NCBI GenBank assembly: GCA_947598455.1
Contig: CANQFI010000029.1
Span: 1 to 15,811 of the forward strand
Source of the DNA: an uncultured Bacilli bacterium
Lineage (GTDB): Bacteria > Bacillota_I > Bacilli_A > RF39 > UBA660
DNA length: 15,811 nt
Reading direction: 5' to 3'
Positions within the stretch are counted from its first letter, which is position 1; every line of letters starts with the position of its first letter. Both the position numbers and the translations under genes were made by a program. Shown here piece after piece: positions 8,488 through 14,732 of this stretch. The notes under the pieces were generated by a model. That model ran no database searches. It saw only the letters and a program-made list of their open reading frames with translations, and was not told the origin of the DNA.

Positions 8488-8745
8488 TTAAACACTTCCT
8501 TTTTCTTTACTAACAATGTCTAAGATATATGAATCATCAATTAAATCTAATTTATCAATTATTGGATTTATAACATTAGTAGCTTCTACAATCGTATCTA
8601 AATCTATTCCATTTACCTTGTCTAATTCAATACGTAAAAAATTATAATTTCCTTCTGTTTCATAAACTACACTATCAACAATTATATCCATTTTCTTCAT
8701 TGGTTCAGTAATAGCTTTCTTTATTTCTTCTAATATTTTATTCAT
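8488..8745 (-). CDS. rimP: Single-domain (C-terminally truncated) RimP ribosome maturation factor
   Basis: The 85-residue product resembles only the N-terminal domain of RimP, the 30S assembly factor that normally has about 150 residues. Position as first gene before nusA, and the pattern of an N-terminal helix, YETEGNYNFLRIELDK (29-44), then GIDLDTIVEATNVINPIIDKLDLIDDSYILDIVSK (46-80), fit the family. The usual SSPGLxRPL motif at the domain junction is replaced by SKEKGSV and the protein stops there; the SH3-like C-terminal domain is missing. nusA begins one base after the stop, so the missing domain is not hidden in another frame. AGAGGTGA lies 4 nt before the ATG. It may retain part of RimP function or be a reduced lineage-specific form. 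Confidence 0.8.
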   Translation of the reverse strand: MNKILEEIKKAITEPMKKMDIIVDSVVYETEGNYNFLRIELDKVNGIDLDTIVEATNVINPIIDKLDLIDDSYILDIVSKEKGSV

Positions 8746-8770
8746 GATTCACCTCTTTAAACTAATAATA

Positions 8771-8794
8771 AAAGTGGGATATTACGCCCACTTA
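8771..8794 (-). promoter_or_regulatory. Leader hairpin of the rimP operon (possible attenuator)
   Basis: AAGTGGG (8772-8778) and CCCACTT (8787-8793) form a perfect 7-bp stem with an 8-nt loop in the 5' leader, only about 10 nt after the predicted transcription start. On the minus strand it is followed by TTATTATTAG, a weak T-rich tail, and then by the rimP ribosome site. Because the operon encodes NusA, an attenuator or pause hairpin is plausible, but this is inference; it could also simply stabilise the mRNA 5' end. Confidence 0.5.
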
Positions 8795-8808
8795 AAACTG
8801 ATATTTAA

Positions 8809-8836
8809 ATTATAACATAAATTTTCAATTATGCAA
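8809..8836 (-). promoter_or_regulatory. Promoter of the rimP-nusA-rnpM-infB-rbfA operon
   Basis: On the minus strand TTGCAT (8831-8836) and TATAAT (8809-8814) are separated by 16 nt, and TG at the extended -10 position precedes TATAAT. Transcription should start near 8802, about 57 nt before the rimP ATG. It is back to back with the plus-strand promoter at 8845-8873, leaving only 8 bp between the two -35 boxes. Confidence 0.75.
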
Positions 8837-8844
8837 GATTTTAA

Positions 8845-8873
8845 TTGAGAGTTTAACTTATTTGTAGTAATAT
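8845..8873 (+). promoter_or_regulatory. Promoter of the serine hydrolase gene
   Basis: TTGAGA (8845-8850) and TAATAT (8868-8873) are 17 nt apart, followed by a start site near 8880 and AAGGAAG (8886-8892) before the ATG at 8899. The -35 boxes of this promoter and of the divergent rimP promoter are separated by 8 bp, so simultaneous polymerase binding could interfere. Confidence 0.65.
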
Positions 8874-8898
8874 ATTTTATAGGATAAGGAAGATAAAG

Positions 8899-9921
8899 AT
8901 GAAAAAATTTCAATTTATATGTATTGCTTTACTTTTCATTATTTGTATTACTTTAAGTATTTCATCAATATCGATGAGTTATAATCTAAAAAAAGATAAT
9001 CAAAATAATAATTCTACTATTACAAATTTTAATCAAAATAATAACATCTATCCTTTCGAAGTTTCTGATTTTGCTAATAAAGAAATAAACACTATTGATA
9101 TAAATTCTTTAAATTATGTTGATAATACCATAACAATTACAAATAGTGATTTTAATATAAGTAATGAACTAATAAATGAAATATATAATTTAATAAATAA
9201 TTATGGTGCTAGTACTTCCTTTTATATTATTAGTTTAGATGATGGTATGACAATCGGTTATAATGTTGATAAAAGATTTGAAACAGCTAGTTCTATCAAA
9301 GCTCCTTATGCTTTATATCTCTATCATGAAGCTGCTAAAGGAAACATTGATCTAAATCAAAAATTAGCTTATCAACCAAGATTTTATAATGTTGGTACTG
9401 GCGTTGTTAAAAAAAGTCCTTTTGGTACTGAATTTACTGTTAAAGACTTAATATATTATTCACTATATGAATCCGATAATTCAGCTCACGAAATATTACA
9501 TGGTAATTTTGGTGTTAAAGGCTATAATGAAATGCTTAAAAATCTAGGTACTAAAGAATTATATTTAACAGTTGGTAATCCTTGGGGATATACTTCATGT
9601 CGTAGTGCAGCTCTAATCTGGCAAGATATCTATAATTTTTCTATTACTGATAGCGAAGGAATTGAACTATTAAATATCTTAACAACTGGTAAATATAATT
9701 ATTATAAAGAAGTCTTACCTAATATTGAAAGTGCAAGTAAAGCAGGCTTTGCGAGCAAAGATGTATTAGAAACTGGTATTATCTTTGATAAACATCCTTA
9801 TATAGCTATAGCTATGGCTAACCGCGGTGGTCAAATAGGAGCATATACCCAAGTTATTAAACTAATTAATGAAATGAATAAAATAATGATTGAGTATAAT
9901 AATTATTTAGAAACAAAATAG
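8899..9921 (+). CDS. Exported serine hydrolase of the class A beta-lactamase fold
   Basis: The 340-residue protein has an N-terminal hydrophobic signal/anchor (about 4-26), an Asn-rich linker (31-50), and a penicillin-recognising-enzyme domain (about 100-325). The three active-site elements are visible: S131-S-I-K134 (the SxxK nucleophile motif in TASSIKAPYAL), S192-D-N194 (ESDNSA), and K281-A-G283 in place of the usual KTG/KSG. I do not see the class A Glu166 omega-loop motif, so true antibiotic hydrolysis is doubtful. It better fits the 'beta-lactamase 2' serine hydrolase group found on Gram-positive cell surfaces, probably acting on peptidoglycan or its peptides. No lipobox Cys is seen. 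AAGGAAG lies 6 nt before the ATG. The stop codon is inside a bidirectional terminator shared with the convergent gene. Substrate is unknown. Confidence 0.85.
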   Translation: MKKFQFICIALLFIICITLSISSISMSYNLKKDNQNNNSTITNFNQNNNIYPFEVSDFANKEINTIDINSLNYVDNTITITNSDFNISNELINEIYNLINNYGASTSFYIISLDDGMTIGYNVDKRFETASSIKAPYALYLYHEAAKGNIDLNQKLAYQPRFYNVGTGVVKKSPFGTEFTVKDLIYYSLYESDNSAHEILHGNFGVKGYNEMLKNLGTKELYLTVGNPWGYTSCRSAALIWQDIYNFSITDSEGIELLNILTTGKYNYYKEVLPNIESASKAGFASKDVLETGIIFDKHPYIAIAMANRGGQIGAYTQVIKLINEMNKIMIEYNNYLETK

Positions 9922-9942
9922 AGAATTAAAATTCTCTATTTT
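9915..9942. terminator. Bidirectional terminator holding the stop codons of two convergent genes
   Basis: AAAATAGAGAATT (9915-9927) and AATTCTCTATTTT (9930-9942) form a perfect 13-bp inverted repeat separated by two bases. It contains the TAG of the plus-strand hydrolase (9919-9921) and the TAG of the minus-strand UPF0316 gene (9936-9938). A-run and T-run flanks make it usable in both directions. Confidence 0.85.
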
Positions 9943-10448
9943 ATATATCCGTTTTGAACTATTTTAGTTTCACTAATAACAATAAAAGCTTTTTCATCAA
10001 TATCTTTTATTATCTTTTTTAAATGATTTAAATTACGACTATTTAAAGTAATAAAAAGAATATTAGCATCCTCTTCATTATAAGTATTCTTTGTTTCAAC
10101 TACTGAAACACCAAATCCTTCATTTCTTATCTTCGTAATATTTTCCTTACTTGCCTCAGTTGTCATTACTTCAACACTTATCAAACTATTAATAAGTGTA
10201 TTAGAAATATAGGTTCCAAGTATCGTTCCCGTAGCATATCCAGCTGAATAAGAAATAACAATCCAAATACTATTAATATCTGAATTAAGAGCTTCTTTAA
10301 CTATTAAAAACCATATAAATATTTCAAAAAAACCAATTATTCCCGCTAATAATGTTTTACCTCTTACTGAATAATTGGTTCTAATTGTCCCTAATGAAAC
10401 ATCAGCTATTCTTGCCAAAAATATCTTTATACACAATGTTAATAGCAT
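9936..10448 (-). CDS. UPF0316/DUF2179 family membrane protein
   Basis: The 170-residue protein matches the UPF0316 (YebE-like) family: about three N-terminal membrane helices followed by a small soluble DUF2179 domain. The signature RIADVSLGTIRTNYSVRG (about 13-30) opens the family, then GFFEIFIWFLIVKEAL and SYSAGYATGTILGTYI mark further membrane helices. The C-terminal part (about 90-170, SVEVMTTEASKENITKIRNEGFGVSVVE) resembles the cytosolic domain also found in YitT proteins, suspected of ligand sensing. Biochemical function is not known. I chose the ATG at 10448 because AAGGAGG lies 6 nt upstream; a TTG one codon earlier is possible. The ATG overlaps the TGA of the zinc-ribbon gene by one base, implying translational coupling. 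Confidence 0.85.
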   Translation of the reverse strand: MLLTLCIKIFLARIADVSLGTIRTNYSVRGKTLLAGIIGFFEIFIWFLIVKEALNSDINSIWIVISYSAGYATGTILGTYISNTLINSLISVEVMTTEASKENITKIRNEGFGVSVVETKNTYNEEDANILFITLNSRNLNHLKKIIKDIDEKAFIVISETKIVQNGYIK

Positions 10449-10711
10449 CAAGATCCTCCTTTTACTATCGCTATTAATATTATTACCACAATAACAATTA
10501 TTATAAACATAATTGCTTTACCTATTTTAGCATCTCCATCTGTATTTGAAGAACTTTTATACATTGCTGTATCTTTATTTCGATACAAATTCCATTTTGG
10601 ATCAAGCATTTGTTGCATTTCTTTTTGTTGTGAAATCGGAATCATTCTTCCACATTCTGGACAAACTCCCCCTTTAGTGGGCAAGGCTGCTCCACAATAT
10701 TTACAATTCAT
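10448..10711 (-). CDS. Small zinc-ribbon membrane protein
   Basis: The 87-residue protein starts with a zinc-ribbon, C3-x2-C6 and C17-x2-C20 (MNCKYCG ... GVCPECGRMIP), followed by a polar linker and a single C-terminal membrane helix (about 66-83), ending KGGS. This zinc-ribbon plus membrane-anchor layout is common in Firmicutes but has no settled function. The N-terminus is expected in the cytoplasm. AGGTGATAAT precedes the ATG. It is downstream of trmL and overlaps the UPF0316 gene, with which it probably forms a unit. It stops with TGA. Confidence 0.75.
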   Translation of the reverse strand: MNCKYCGAALPTKGGVCPECGRMIPISQQKEMQQMLDPKWNLYRNKDTAMYKSSSNTDGDAKIGKAIMFIIIVIVVIILIAIVKGGS

Positions 10712-10742
10712 ATTATCACCTAAATTTATTTTAACATAAAAT

Positions 10743-10765
10743 AAAGATTAGTTTCTACTAATCTT
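10743..10765 (-). terminator. Hairpin across the trmL stop codon (partial terminator)
   Basis: AAGATTAGT (10744-10752) and ACTAATCTT (10757-10765) form a perfect 9-bp stem with a 4-nt loop; the trmL TAG (10758-10760) lies in it. On the minus strand TATTTTATG follows, a mediocre T tail. The zinc-ribbon gene starts only about 32 nt further and has no clear promoter of its own, so partial readthrough is likely. Confidence 0.6.
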
Positions 10766-11282
10766 CATCATATTCTTCTATAAAATTCTTACTCTTATGC
10801 GGTTCTTCTCTTAATAGATCATTATAATCTTGTTGTCTTAATGCTTCATATACCATAATAGCTACAGTATTAGATAAATTTAAAGCCCTTACTTTATCTG
10901 TCATTGGTAAACGCATACATCTATCAATATGTGGTTTTAATATTTCTCTAGGTATTCCTGTTGATTCTTTACCAAATACAAAATAAATATTCTTACTACT
11001 ATCACTATAATCAAAAGATGTATGAGGTTTATGTCCATATCTAGTCAAAAAGTAAAATTCTCCTTTATCTCCATTCTTATCTAAAAAGTCCTGCCAATTT
11101 TCATAAACAGTATAATGACAATTATCTATATAATTAACACCACTTCTTCTAATATATTTTTCATCTAAAGAAAAACCTAATGGTTTAATTAAATGTAAAT
11201 AAGTATTAGTAGCAACACAAGTTCTCATTATATTTCCAGTGTTACCAGGTATTTCTGGTTCAAATAATACAACATTTATCAT
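10758..11282 (-). CDS. trmL: tRNA (cytidine/uridine-34 2'-O)-methyltransferase TrmL
   Basis: The 174-residue SPOUT-family enzyme methylates the 2'-OH of the wobble nucleotide in certain leucine tRNAs using S-adenosylmethionine. The three SPOUT motifs are present: motif 1 PEIPGNTGNIMRTC (9-22) with N14 and R20; motif 2 FGKESTGIP (103-111); motif 3 MRLPMTDKVRALNLSNTVAIMVYE (123-146), which forms the knotted SAM pocket. It is slightly longer than the typical 155-160 residues because of a charged C-terminal tail (about 152-174). TAGGAGAA lies just before the ATG. It starts 18 nt after the hairpin ending the upstream thioredoxin-fold gene, so it is probably co-transcribed with it. Confidence 0.95.
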   Translation of the reverse strand: MINVVLFEPEIPGNTGNIMRTCVATNTYLHLIKPLGFSLDEKYIRRSGVNYIDNCHYTVYENWQDFLDKNGDKGEFYFLTRYGHKPHTSFDYSDSSKNIYFVFGKESTGIPREILKPHIDRCMRLPMTDKVRALNLSNTVAIMVYEALRQQDYNDLLREEPHKSKNFIEEYDED

Positions 11283-11299
11283 AAAATTCTCCTAAAATA

Positions 11300-11321
11300 A
11301 ATAAGACTATTAAGTCTTATT
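11300..11321 (-). terminator. Hairpin across the stop codon of the thioredoxin-fold gene
   Basis: AATAAGACT (11300-11308) and AGTCTTATT (11313-11321) form a perfect 9-bp stem with a 4-nt loop. It includes the TAA stop (11317-11319). On the minus strand TATTTTAGGAG follows, which also contains the trmL ribosome site, so it is either a weak terminator with readthrough or an mRNA-processing/stability element between the two genes. Confidence 0.6.
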
Positions 11322-11871
11322 CTTTTTCAATATTATTTCTATCTAATAATTTTTGGAAATCTCCAACATTCATAATATTTTTATCTAGTCTACTTACAAC
11401 ATCAACTACTTTGCCTTCACTGCAATAAATAATTGTTGGAATAGAAGATATTTCTTTTCCATTCATATCTAATACTTCAGATAATGAATCATTTACCATT
11501 TTAACATATTCCTCATCATCTTTTACACCACTAACATTTAAGTAGTACAATTTATCATTCAACCCATAATCACGGATAACATCCTCTATATCTTTTTCCA
11601 TTTTATATATATCTTCTGAACCAGTATAACTTACATAAATAAAATAATCACTTAATGGCTCAGCAAATACCGAACTTACTTCTTCTAAATTTAACTCCTT
11701 TGAAATAACTTTTTCATTAACTAAGTATGATGTTGATAATCGATCATCTCTAACAACCTTATACCATGCAAAAGCATACCATGCTAATAAAATTACTACG
11801 ACAACTATAACACCAGCAAGAACATAATTTTTAATTGGAATAAATCTTTCATTCTTTTTAATACTAGTCAT
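11317..11871 (-). CDS. Membrane-anchored thioredoxin-fold protein lacking the CXXC motif
   Basis: The 184-residue protein has one N-terminal membrane helix (about 16-38) and an outward-facing domain with the beta-alpha-beta pattern of thioredoxins: SDYFIYVSYTGSEDIYKMEKDIEDVI (about 74-99), YYLNVSG (109-115), then SSIPTIIYCSEGKVVDVVSRL (142-162), where I-P-T matches the cis-Pro loop. The position that normally holds WCxxC reads YTGSED (82-87), so it cannot perform ordinary thiol exchange; the one Cys (150) is elsewhere. A structural or binding role in the envelope is inferred. I chose the ATG at 11871 because the promoter (-10 at 11897-11902) would place an upstream start at 11925 inside the promoter. 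First gene of the operon with trmL. Confidence 0.72.
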   Translation of the reverse strand: MTSIKKNERFIPIKNYVLAGVIVVVVILLAWYAFAWYKVVRDDRLSTSYLVNEKVISKELNLEEVSSVFAEPLSDYFIYVSYTGSEDIYKMEKDIEDVIRDYGLNDKLYYLNVSGVKDDEEYVKMVNDSLSEVLDMNGKEISSIPTIIYCSEGKVVDVVSRLDKNIMNVGDFQKLLDRNNIEKE

Positions 11872-11896
11872 AGTATCATACCCTTTCTCTAATAAT

Positions 11897-11925
11897 ATTT
11901 TAACATATATTATTTTTTTATGCAA
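11897..11925 (-). promoter_or_regulatory. Promoter of the thioredoxin-fold/trmL operon
   Basis: On the minus strand TTGCAT (11920-11925) and TAAAAT (11897-11902) are 17 nt apart, with TG at the extended -10 position. Transcription would start near 11890, about 20 nt before the ATG at 11871. No other clear promoter is seen for trmL, the zinc-ribbon gene or the UPF0316 gene. Confidence 0.65.
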
Positions 11926-11957
11926 AGTAAGTTCACTATTTTTATAGGCAATTTTAC

Positions 11958-11987
11958 TATAAACATTACAAAAGTATACATATTATA
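11958..11987 (+). promoter_or_regulatory. Candidate promoter of the cotJ genes
   Basis: CATATTATA (11979-11987) fits the CATA-type -10 of mother-cell sporulation sigma factors (sigma-E/sigma-K), with TATAAAC (11958-11964) 14 nt upstream as a weak sigma-E-like -35. However, TTTTAC (11952-11957) with TATACA (11975-11980) at 17 nt could equally be a weak sigma-A promoter. The call leans on the coat genes downstream and is uncertain. Confidence 0.3.
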
Positions 11988-12004
11988 TTTTAGGAGGAAT
12001 GAAA

Positions 12005-12406
12005 ATGTTTTTTGATGATATATTATTTGATTCTAATATAAAGACCATTAATACCCCTAATTTATTTAATGAAAAAGAAGGTTTTATGTATGGAAACATG
12101 TTTAAAAATGAATATGTTCCATATAAAAATTATCAAGTAAATAAATTAAAGGCTCTATCATCCAAAGAAGAATTAATTTTAAAATTATATGAATATGATT
12201 TTGCTTTAAATGATTTGTCTTTATATTTAGACTTACACCCTGAAGATTCTTCTGTATATAATTTATTTAAAAAATATACAGAAGAATCTAAAAAATATAT
12301 GGAGTCATACGAGAAAATGTATGGTCCATTAGAATTAACTGATAGTAATTATAGTAGTTATATGTGGGAGAAAGGACCATGGCCTTTTGAAGGAGGAAAA
12401 GTTTAA
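12005..12406 (+). CDS. CotJA-CotJB fusion spore-coat-type protein
   Basis: The 133-residue protein appears to join two coat proteins that are usually separate. Residues about 20-50 (NLFNEKEGFMYGNMFKNEYVPYKNY) resemble the core of CotJA. Residues about 53-130 resemble CotJB, including LYEYDFALNDLSLYLDLHPED (61-81), YTEESKKYMESYEKMYGPL and the C-terminal WEKGPWPFEGG. In Bacillus subtilis cotJA, cotJB and cotJC form an operon for a catalase-containing coat layer. I chose the ATG at 12005 because AGGAGG ends 7 nt upstream; an ATG at 11999 is only 1 nt from that site. The stop TAA overlaps the cotJC ATG by one base, showing tight coupling. Whether this organism sporulates cannot be told from this window. 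Confidence 0.82.
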   Translation: MFFDDILFDSNIKTINTPNLFNEKEGFMYGNMFKNEYVPYKNYQVNKLKALSSKEELILKLYEYDFALNDLSLYLDLHPEDSSVYNLFKKYTEESKKYMESYEKMYGPLELTDSNYSSYMWEKGPWPFEGGKV

Positions 12407-12978
12407 TGTATAAATATGTAAAGAAATTAAATTATCCCATCAACATTAAGAAGAAAGATTTAAGAATGGCCAAATACATTATCACACAACTAGGTGGTCC
12501 AGCCGGTGAATTAGGAGCAGCTCTTCGTTACTTTAGTCAAAAATTTGCAATGCCGGATGATAAAGGTCGTGCCTTATTAAATGATATTGCCTGTGAAGAA
12601 CTTGGTCACTGTGAAATGATTGGCACAATCTTTAATCAATTAGTTAAAGATGCTACTATTGACGAAATAGAAGAAGCTGGTCTTGCTTGTTATTTTACAG
12701 ATCATGGCCGTGGAATTTATCCTGTCGATGCTTCTGGAAATCCATTTAGTGCTTTAACTTTTAATTCTACTGGTGATGTCCTAGCTGACTTATCAGAAGA
12801 TATGGCAGCTGAAGAAAAAGCTCGTGCTACATATGAAAATTTAATTGATCTTGCTCACGATGAAGATTTAATTGGACCATTACTTTTCCTACGTCAAAGA
12901 GAAGTTGTTCATTTTAATAGATTCAAAGAATTATATGATTGCTATAAACAAAATATGCAAAAAGACCCTAGATTCTAG
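12406..12978 (+). CDS. cotJC: CotJC, manganese-catalase-like spore coat protein
   Basis: The 190-residue ferritin-like four-helix protein belongs to the Mn-catalase/CotJC family, which disproportionates hydrogen peroxide with a di-manganese centre. Candidate metal ligands are E35 (GPAGELGAALRY), E65 and H68 (CEELGHCEMI), E136 or E137 (DMAAEEKARATY) and E166 and H169 (REVVHFNRF); all five expected positions are kept, so activity is plausible. Length fits CotJC (about 190) rather than longer secreted Mn catalases. It directly follows the CotJA-CotJB fusion with TAATG overlap. The stop TAG lies inside a terminator and shares the palindrome CTAG with the convergent gene's stop. In non-sporulating relatives it could serve as an ordinary peroxide defence enzyme. 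Confidence 0.93.
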   Translation: MYKYVKKLNYPINIKKKDLRMAKYIITQLGGPAGELGAALRYFSQKFAMPDDKGRALLNDIACEELGHCEMIGTIFNQLVKDATIDEIEEAGLACYFTDHGRGIYPVDASGNPFSALTFNSTGDVLADLSEDMAAEEKARATYENLIDLAHDEDLIGPLLFLRQREVVHFNRFKELYDCYKQNMQKDPRF

Positions 12979-12987
12979 AGTCTTTTT
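12959..12987. terminator. Bidirectional terminator at the cotJC / 585-residue gene convergence
   Basis: AAAAAGAC (12959-12966) pairs with GTCTTTTT (12980-12987), then after one mismatch CTAG (12968-12971) pairs with CTAG (12975-12978), loop ATT. The T run serves the plus strand and the A run serves the minus strand. CTAG at 12975-12978 supplies TAG stops to both convergent genes. Confidence 0.85.
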
Positions 12988-14732
12988 CCTTTAAGTTCTC
13001 TTAAAATTTCCAAAAATTCTTTTTCACTTAATAAAGATTCACTAACCAAACAATTTATAAGACTGTCTTCATCTTCATTTTGATCTTCAAAATTACGTAA
13101 AAATTTTGGTCTAGATATTAACACACTACCTATCATATAAGCATCATGAGTAGCACGATAATTATTATCAAAATTTTCAACAACAATTGAATCTAAAACC
13201 TCTGTAATTTTAGCTCCTTTAATACTAGCAAGATTAACAAACATCGGTAAATAATCATCTAATGATTCATCAATTAACGATTTACTTGAAGATGCCACTT
13301 CTTTACGCAATAACTTACCAGTAGTTGTAAATTCTTCTCCTATTTCACGATAAATAAGAATTCTTTTTATTGTTTCAATAGGATTTTCCGTTTCACAAAT
13401 ACTAATAAATAAATATAAAGGTATTTCATGTTCTATTAATAAATCATATATATTTATATAATTAAAATGACATAATAAGAAAATATAATTATTTTTAGTC
13501 AATTCATATTGTGCTAAAACACTCAAAATATTTTTTATATCCAAAGGAGACTCTAACAAAATACTATCATCGTAAAACATATTATCAAAATCAATAATAG
13601 GTTTTAATATCTCATAATTTGTTAATAATTTTTCATACATTTTACTAAATAATAAAGGATTCTTTAACAATGTTTCTTTACTTAATACCTTACTATTAAT
13701 AAAAAATTGTATTTTACTAACTTTTTCTTCCGTTAAATTAACTAAAACATCTATATATTCAGTAAATATTTTGTTTAATGATAAACCTAACCATCTTAAA
13801 AAATCTAATAAACCAACAATGTTTTCTTTTAAAGATAATTGTTCTAACATATATACATCATGTTTATCTATTGAATTTATATCTATTCCACAACTATATA
13901 AATATTTTACTAAAGGTGTTTTATTAATTATTTCTTCTTTAACTTCAATTTGACTAGTTAATTCTTCTTTCTTTTTGTGTAAATTATCAAAAACTATATT
14001 ATAAAGTTGTTCTAATAATGGTTGTTCTAAATAACGATGCCATTCACTAGATATATTATCTAATTCTAAAATCGATAAGTCATCTACCATTTTTTGAACT
14101 TCTTTCGTATATTTTATTTTTTCAGTTGCTACCTTTTTTCGAAATTCAACTCTTCCATTAACTTCTTCAACTGCTTTAACAGCTATGACAACAAAATTTT
14201 GCATTTGACTATTAATATAAATTTTTTTTATTAATTTTATCTTTTGTTGAAAACTTATTTTTATTAAATTAACATCCATAATATCTTTTTTTAATTTAAT
14301 AAAACAAAGAATAATAAGTAAAAAATTTTTTATATCATAATTAATAAATTCTGGACTAATCCTTAGTTTCGTCATATAATCAAAAGCCTTTGTATCAATA
14401 ACTTTTCCATCTGAATCAATAGCTTTTGATAAATTCAATATATTAGGACCATCAGATGCAAATGACCAACCATTTACAACATATCTTATTTCTTCAACCA
14501 TTTTATAAGCCTCATCATAAGATAAAACATTATTATTAGTTAAGTAAAAAAATACTAAAAATACCTTAAATGTTTCAATTTCTATTAAATCAATTTTATT
14601 TGCACTATTAGCTTTTTTCTCAAGTTCATCAACATAAGGCTGTATTTGATATTCATTCTCTTCTAGTAAAATTAAATTTAAATCATTTAATTCACTCTCT
14701 ATTAATTCATTTAATTCTGTTATTTTATTCAT
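12975..14732 (-). CDS. Large helical protein of unknown function, with mTERF-like repeats
   Basis: I do not recognise a known family for this 585-residue protein. It is rich in Leu, Ile, Lys, Asn and Glu, with no signal peptide; hydrophobic stretches at 54-64 and 134-146 are interleaved with charge and look like buried helices rather than clear membrane segments. Residues about 274-375 show a recurring pattern: LVKYLYSCGIDINSI, then IVGLLDFLRWLGLSLNKI with DVLVNLTEEKVSKI, then QFFINSKVLSKETLLKNPLLF. The alternation of 'fL..lGls...i' with 'l..np.l...' resembles helical mTERF-type nucleic-acid-binding repeats; this is a tentative likeness. AGGTGAC precedes the ATG, which overlaps the end of the upstream 339-residue gene by 8 nt, so the two proteins are probably made together and may interact. 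The C-terminal about 40 residues are charged. Confidence 0.6.
   Translation of the reverse strand: MNKITELNELIESELNDLNLILLEENEYQIQPYVDELEKKANSANKIDLIEIETFKVFLVFFYLTNNNVLSYDEAYKMVEEIRYVVNGWSFASDGPNILNLSKAIDSDGKVIDTKAFDYMTKLRISPEFINYDIKNFLLIILCFIKLKKDIMDVNLIKISFQQKIKLIKKIYINSQMQNFVVIAVKAVEEVNGRVEFRKKVATEKIKYTKEVQKMVDDLSILELDNISSEWHRYLEQPLLEQLYNIVFDNLHKKKEELTSQIEVKEEIINKTPLVKYLYSCGIDINSIDKHDVYMLEQLSLKENIVGLLDFLRWLGLSLNKIFTEYIDVLVNLTEEKVSKIQFFINSKVLSKETLLKNPLLFSKMYEKLLTNYEILKPIIDFDNMFYDDSILLESPLDIKNILSVLAQYELTKNNYIFLLCHFNYINIYDLLIEHEIPLYLFISICETENPIETIKRILIYREIGEEFTTTGKLLRKEVASSSKSLIDESLDDYLPMFVNLASIKGAKITEVLDSIVVENFDNNYRATHDAYMIGSVLISRPKFLRNFEDQNEDEDSLINCLVSESLLSEKEFLEILRELKGKRL

Noticed and set aside
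11999..12004. ATG at 11999 as start of the CotJA-CotJB fusion
   Set aside because: Only one base from AGGAGG; the ATG at 12005 has the normal 7-nt spacing.
13771..13953. Plus-strand open frame opposite the 585-residue gene
   Set aside because: Short, no ribosome site, antisense to a long continuous coding frame.
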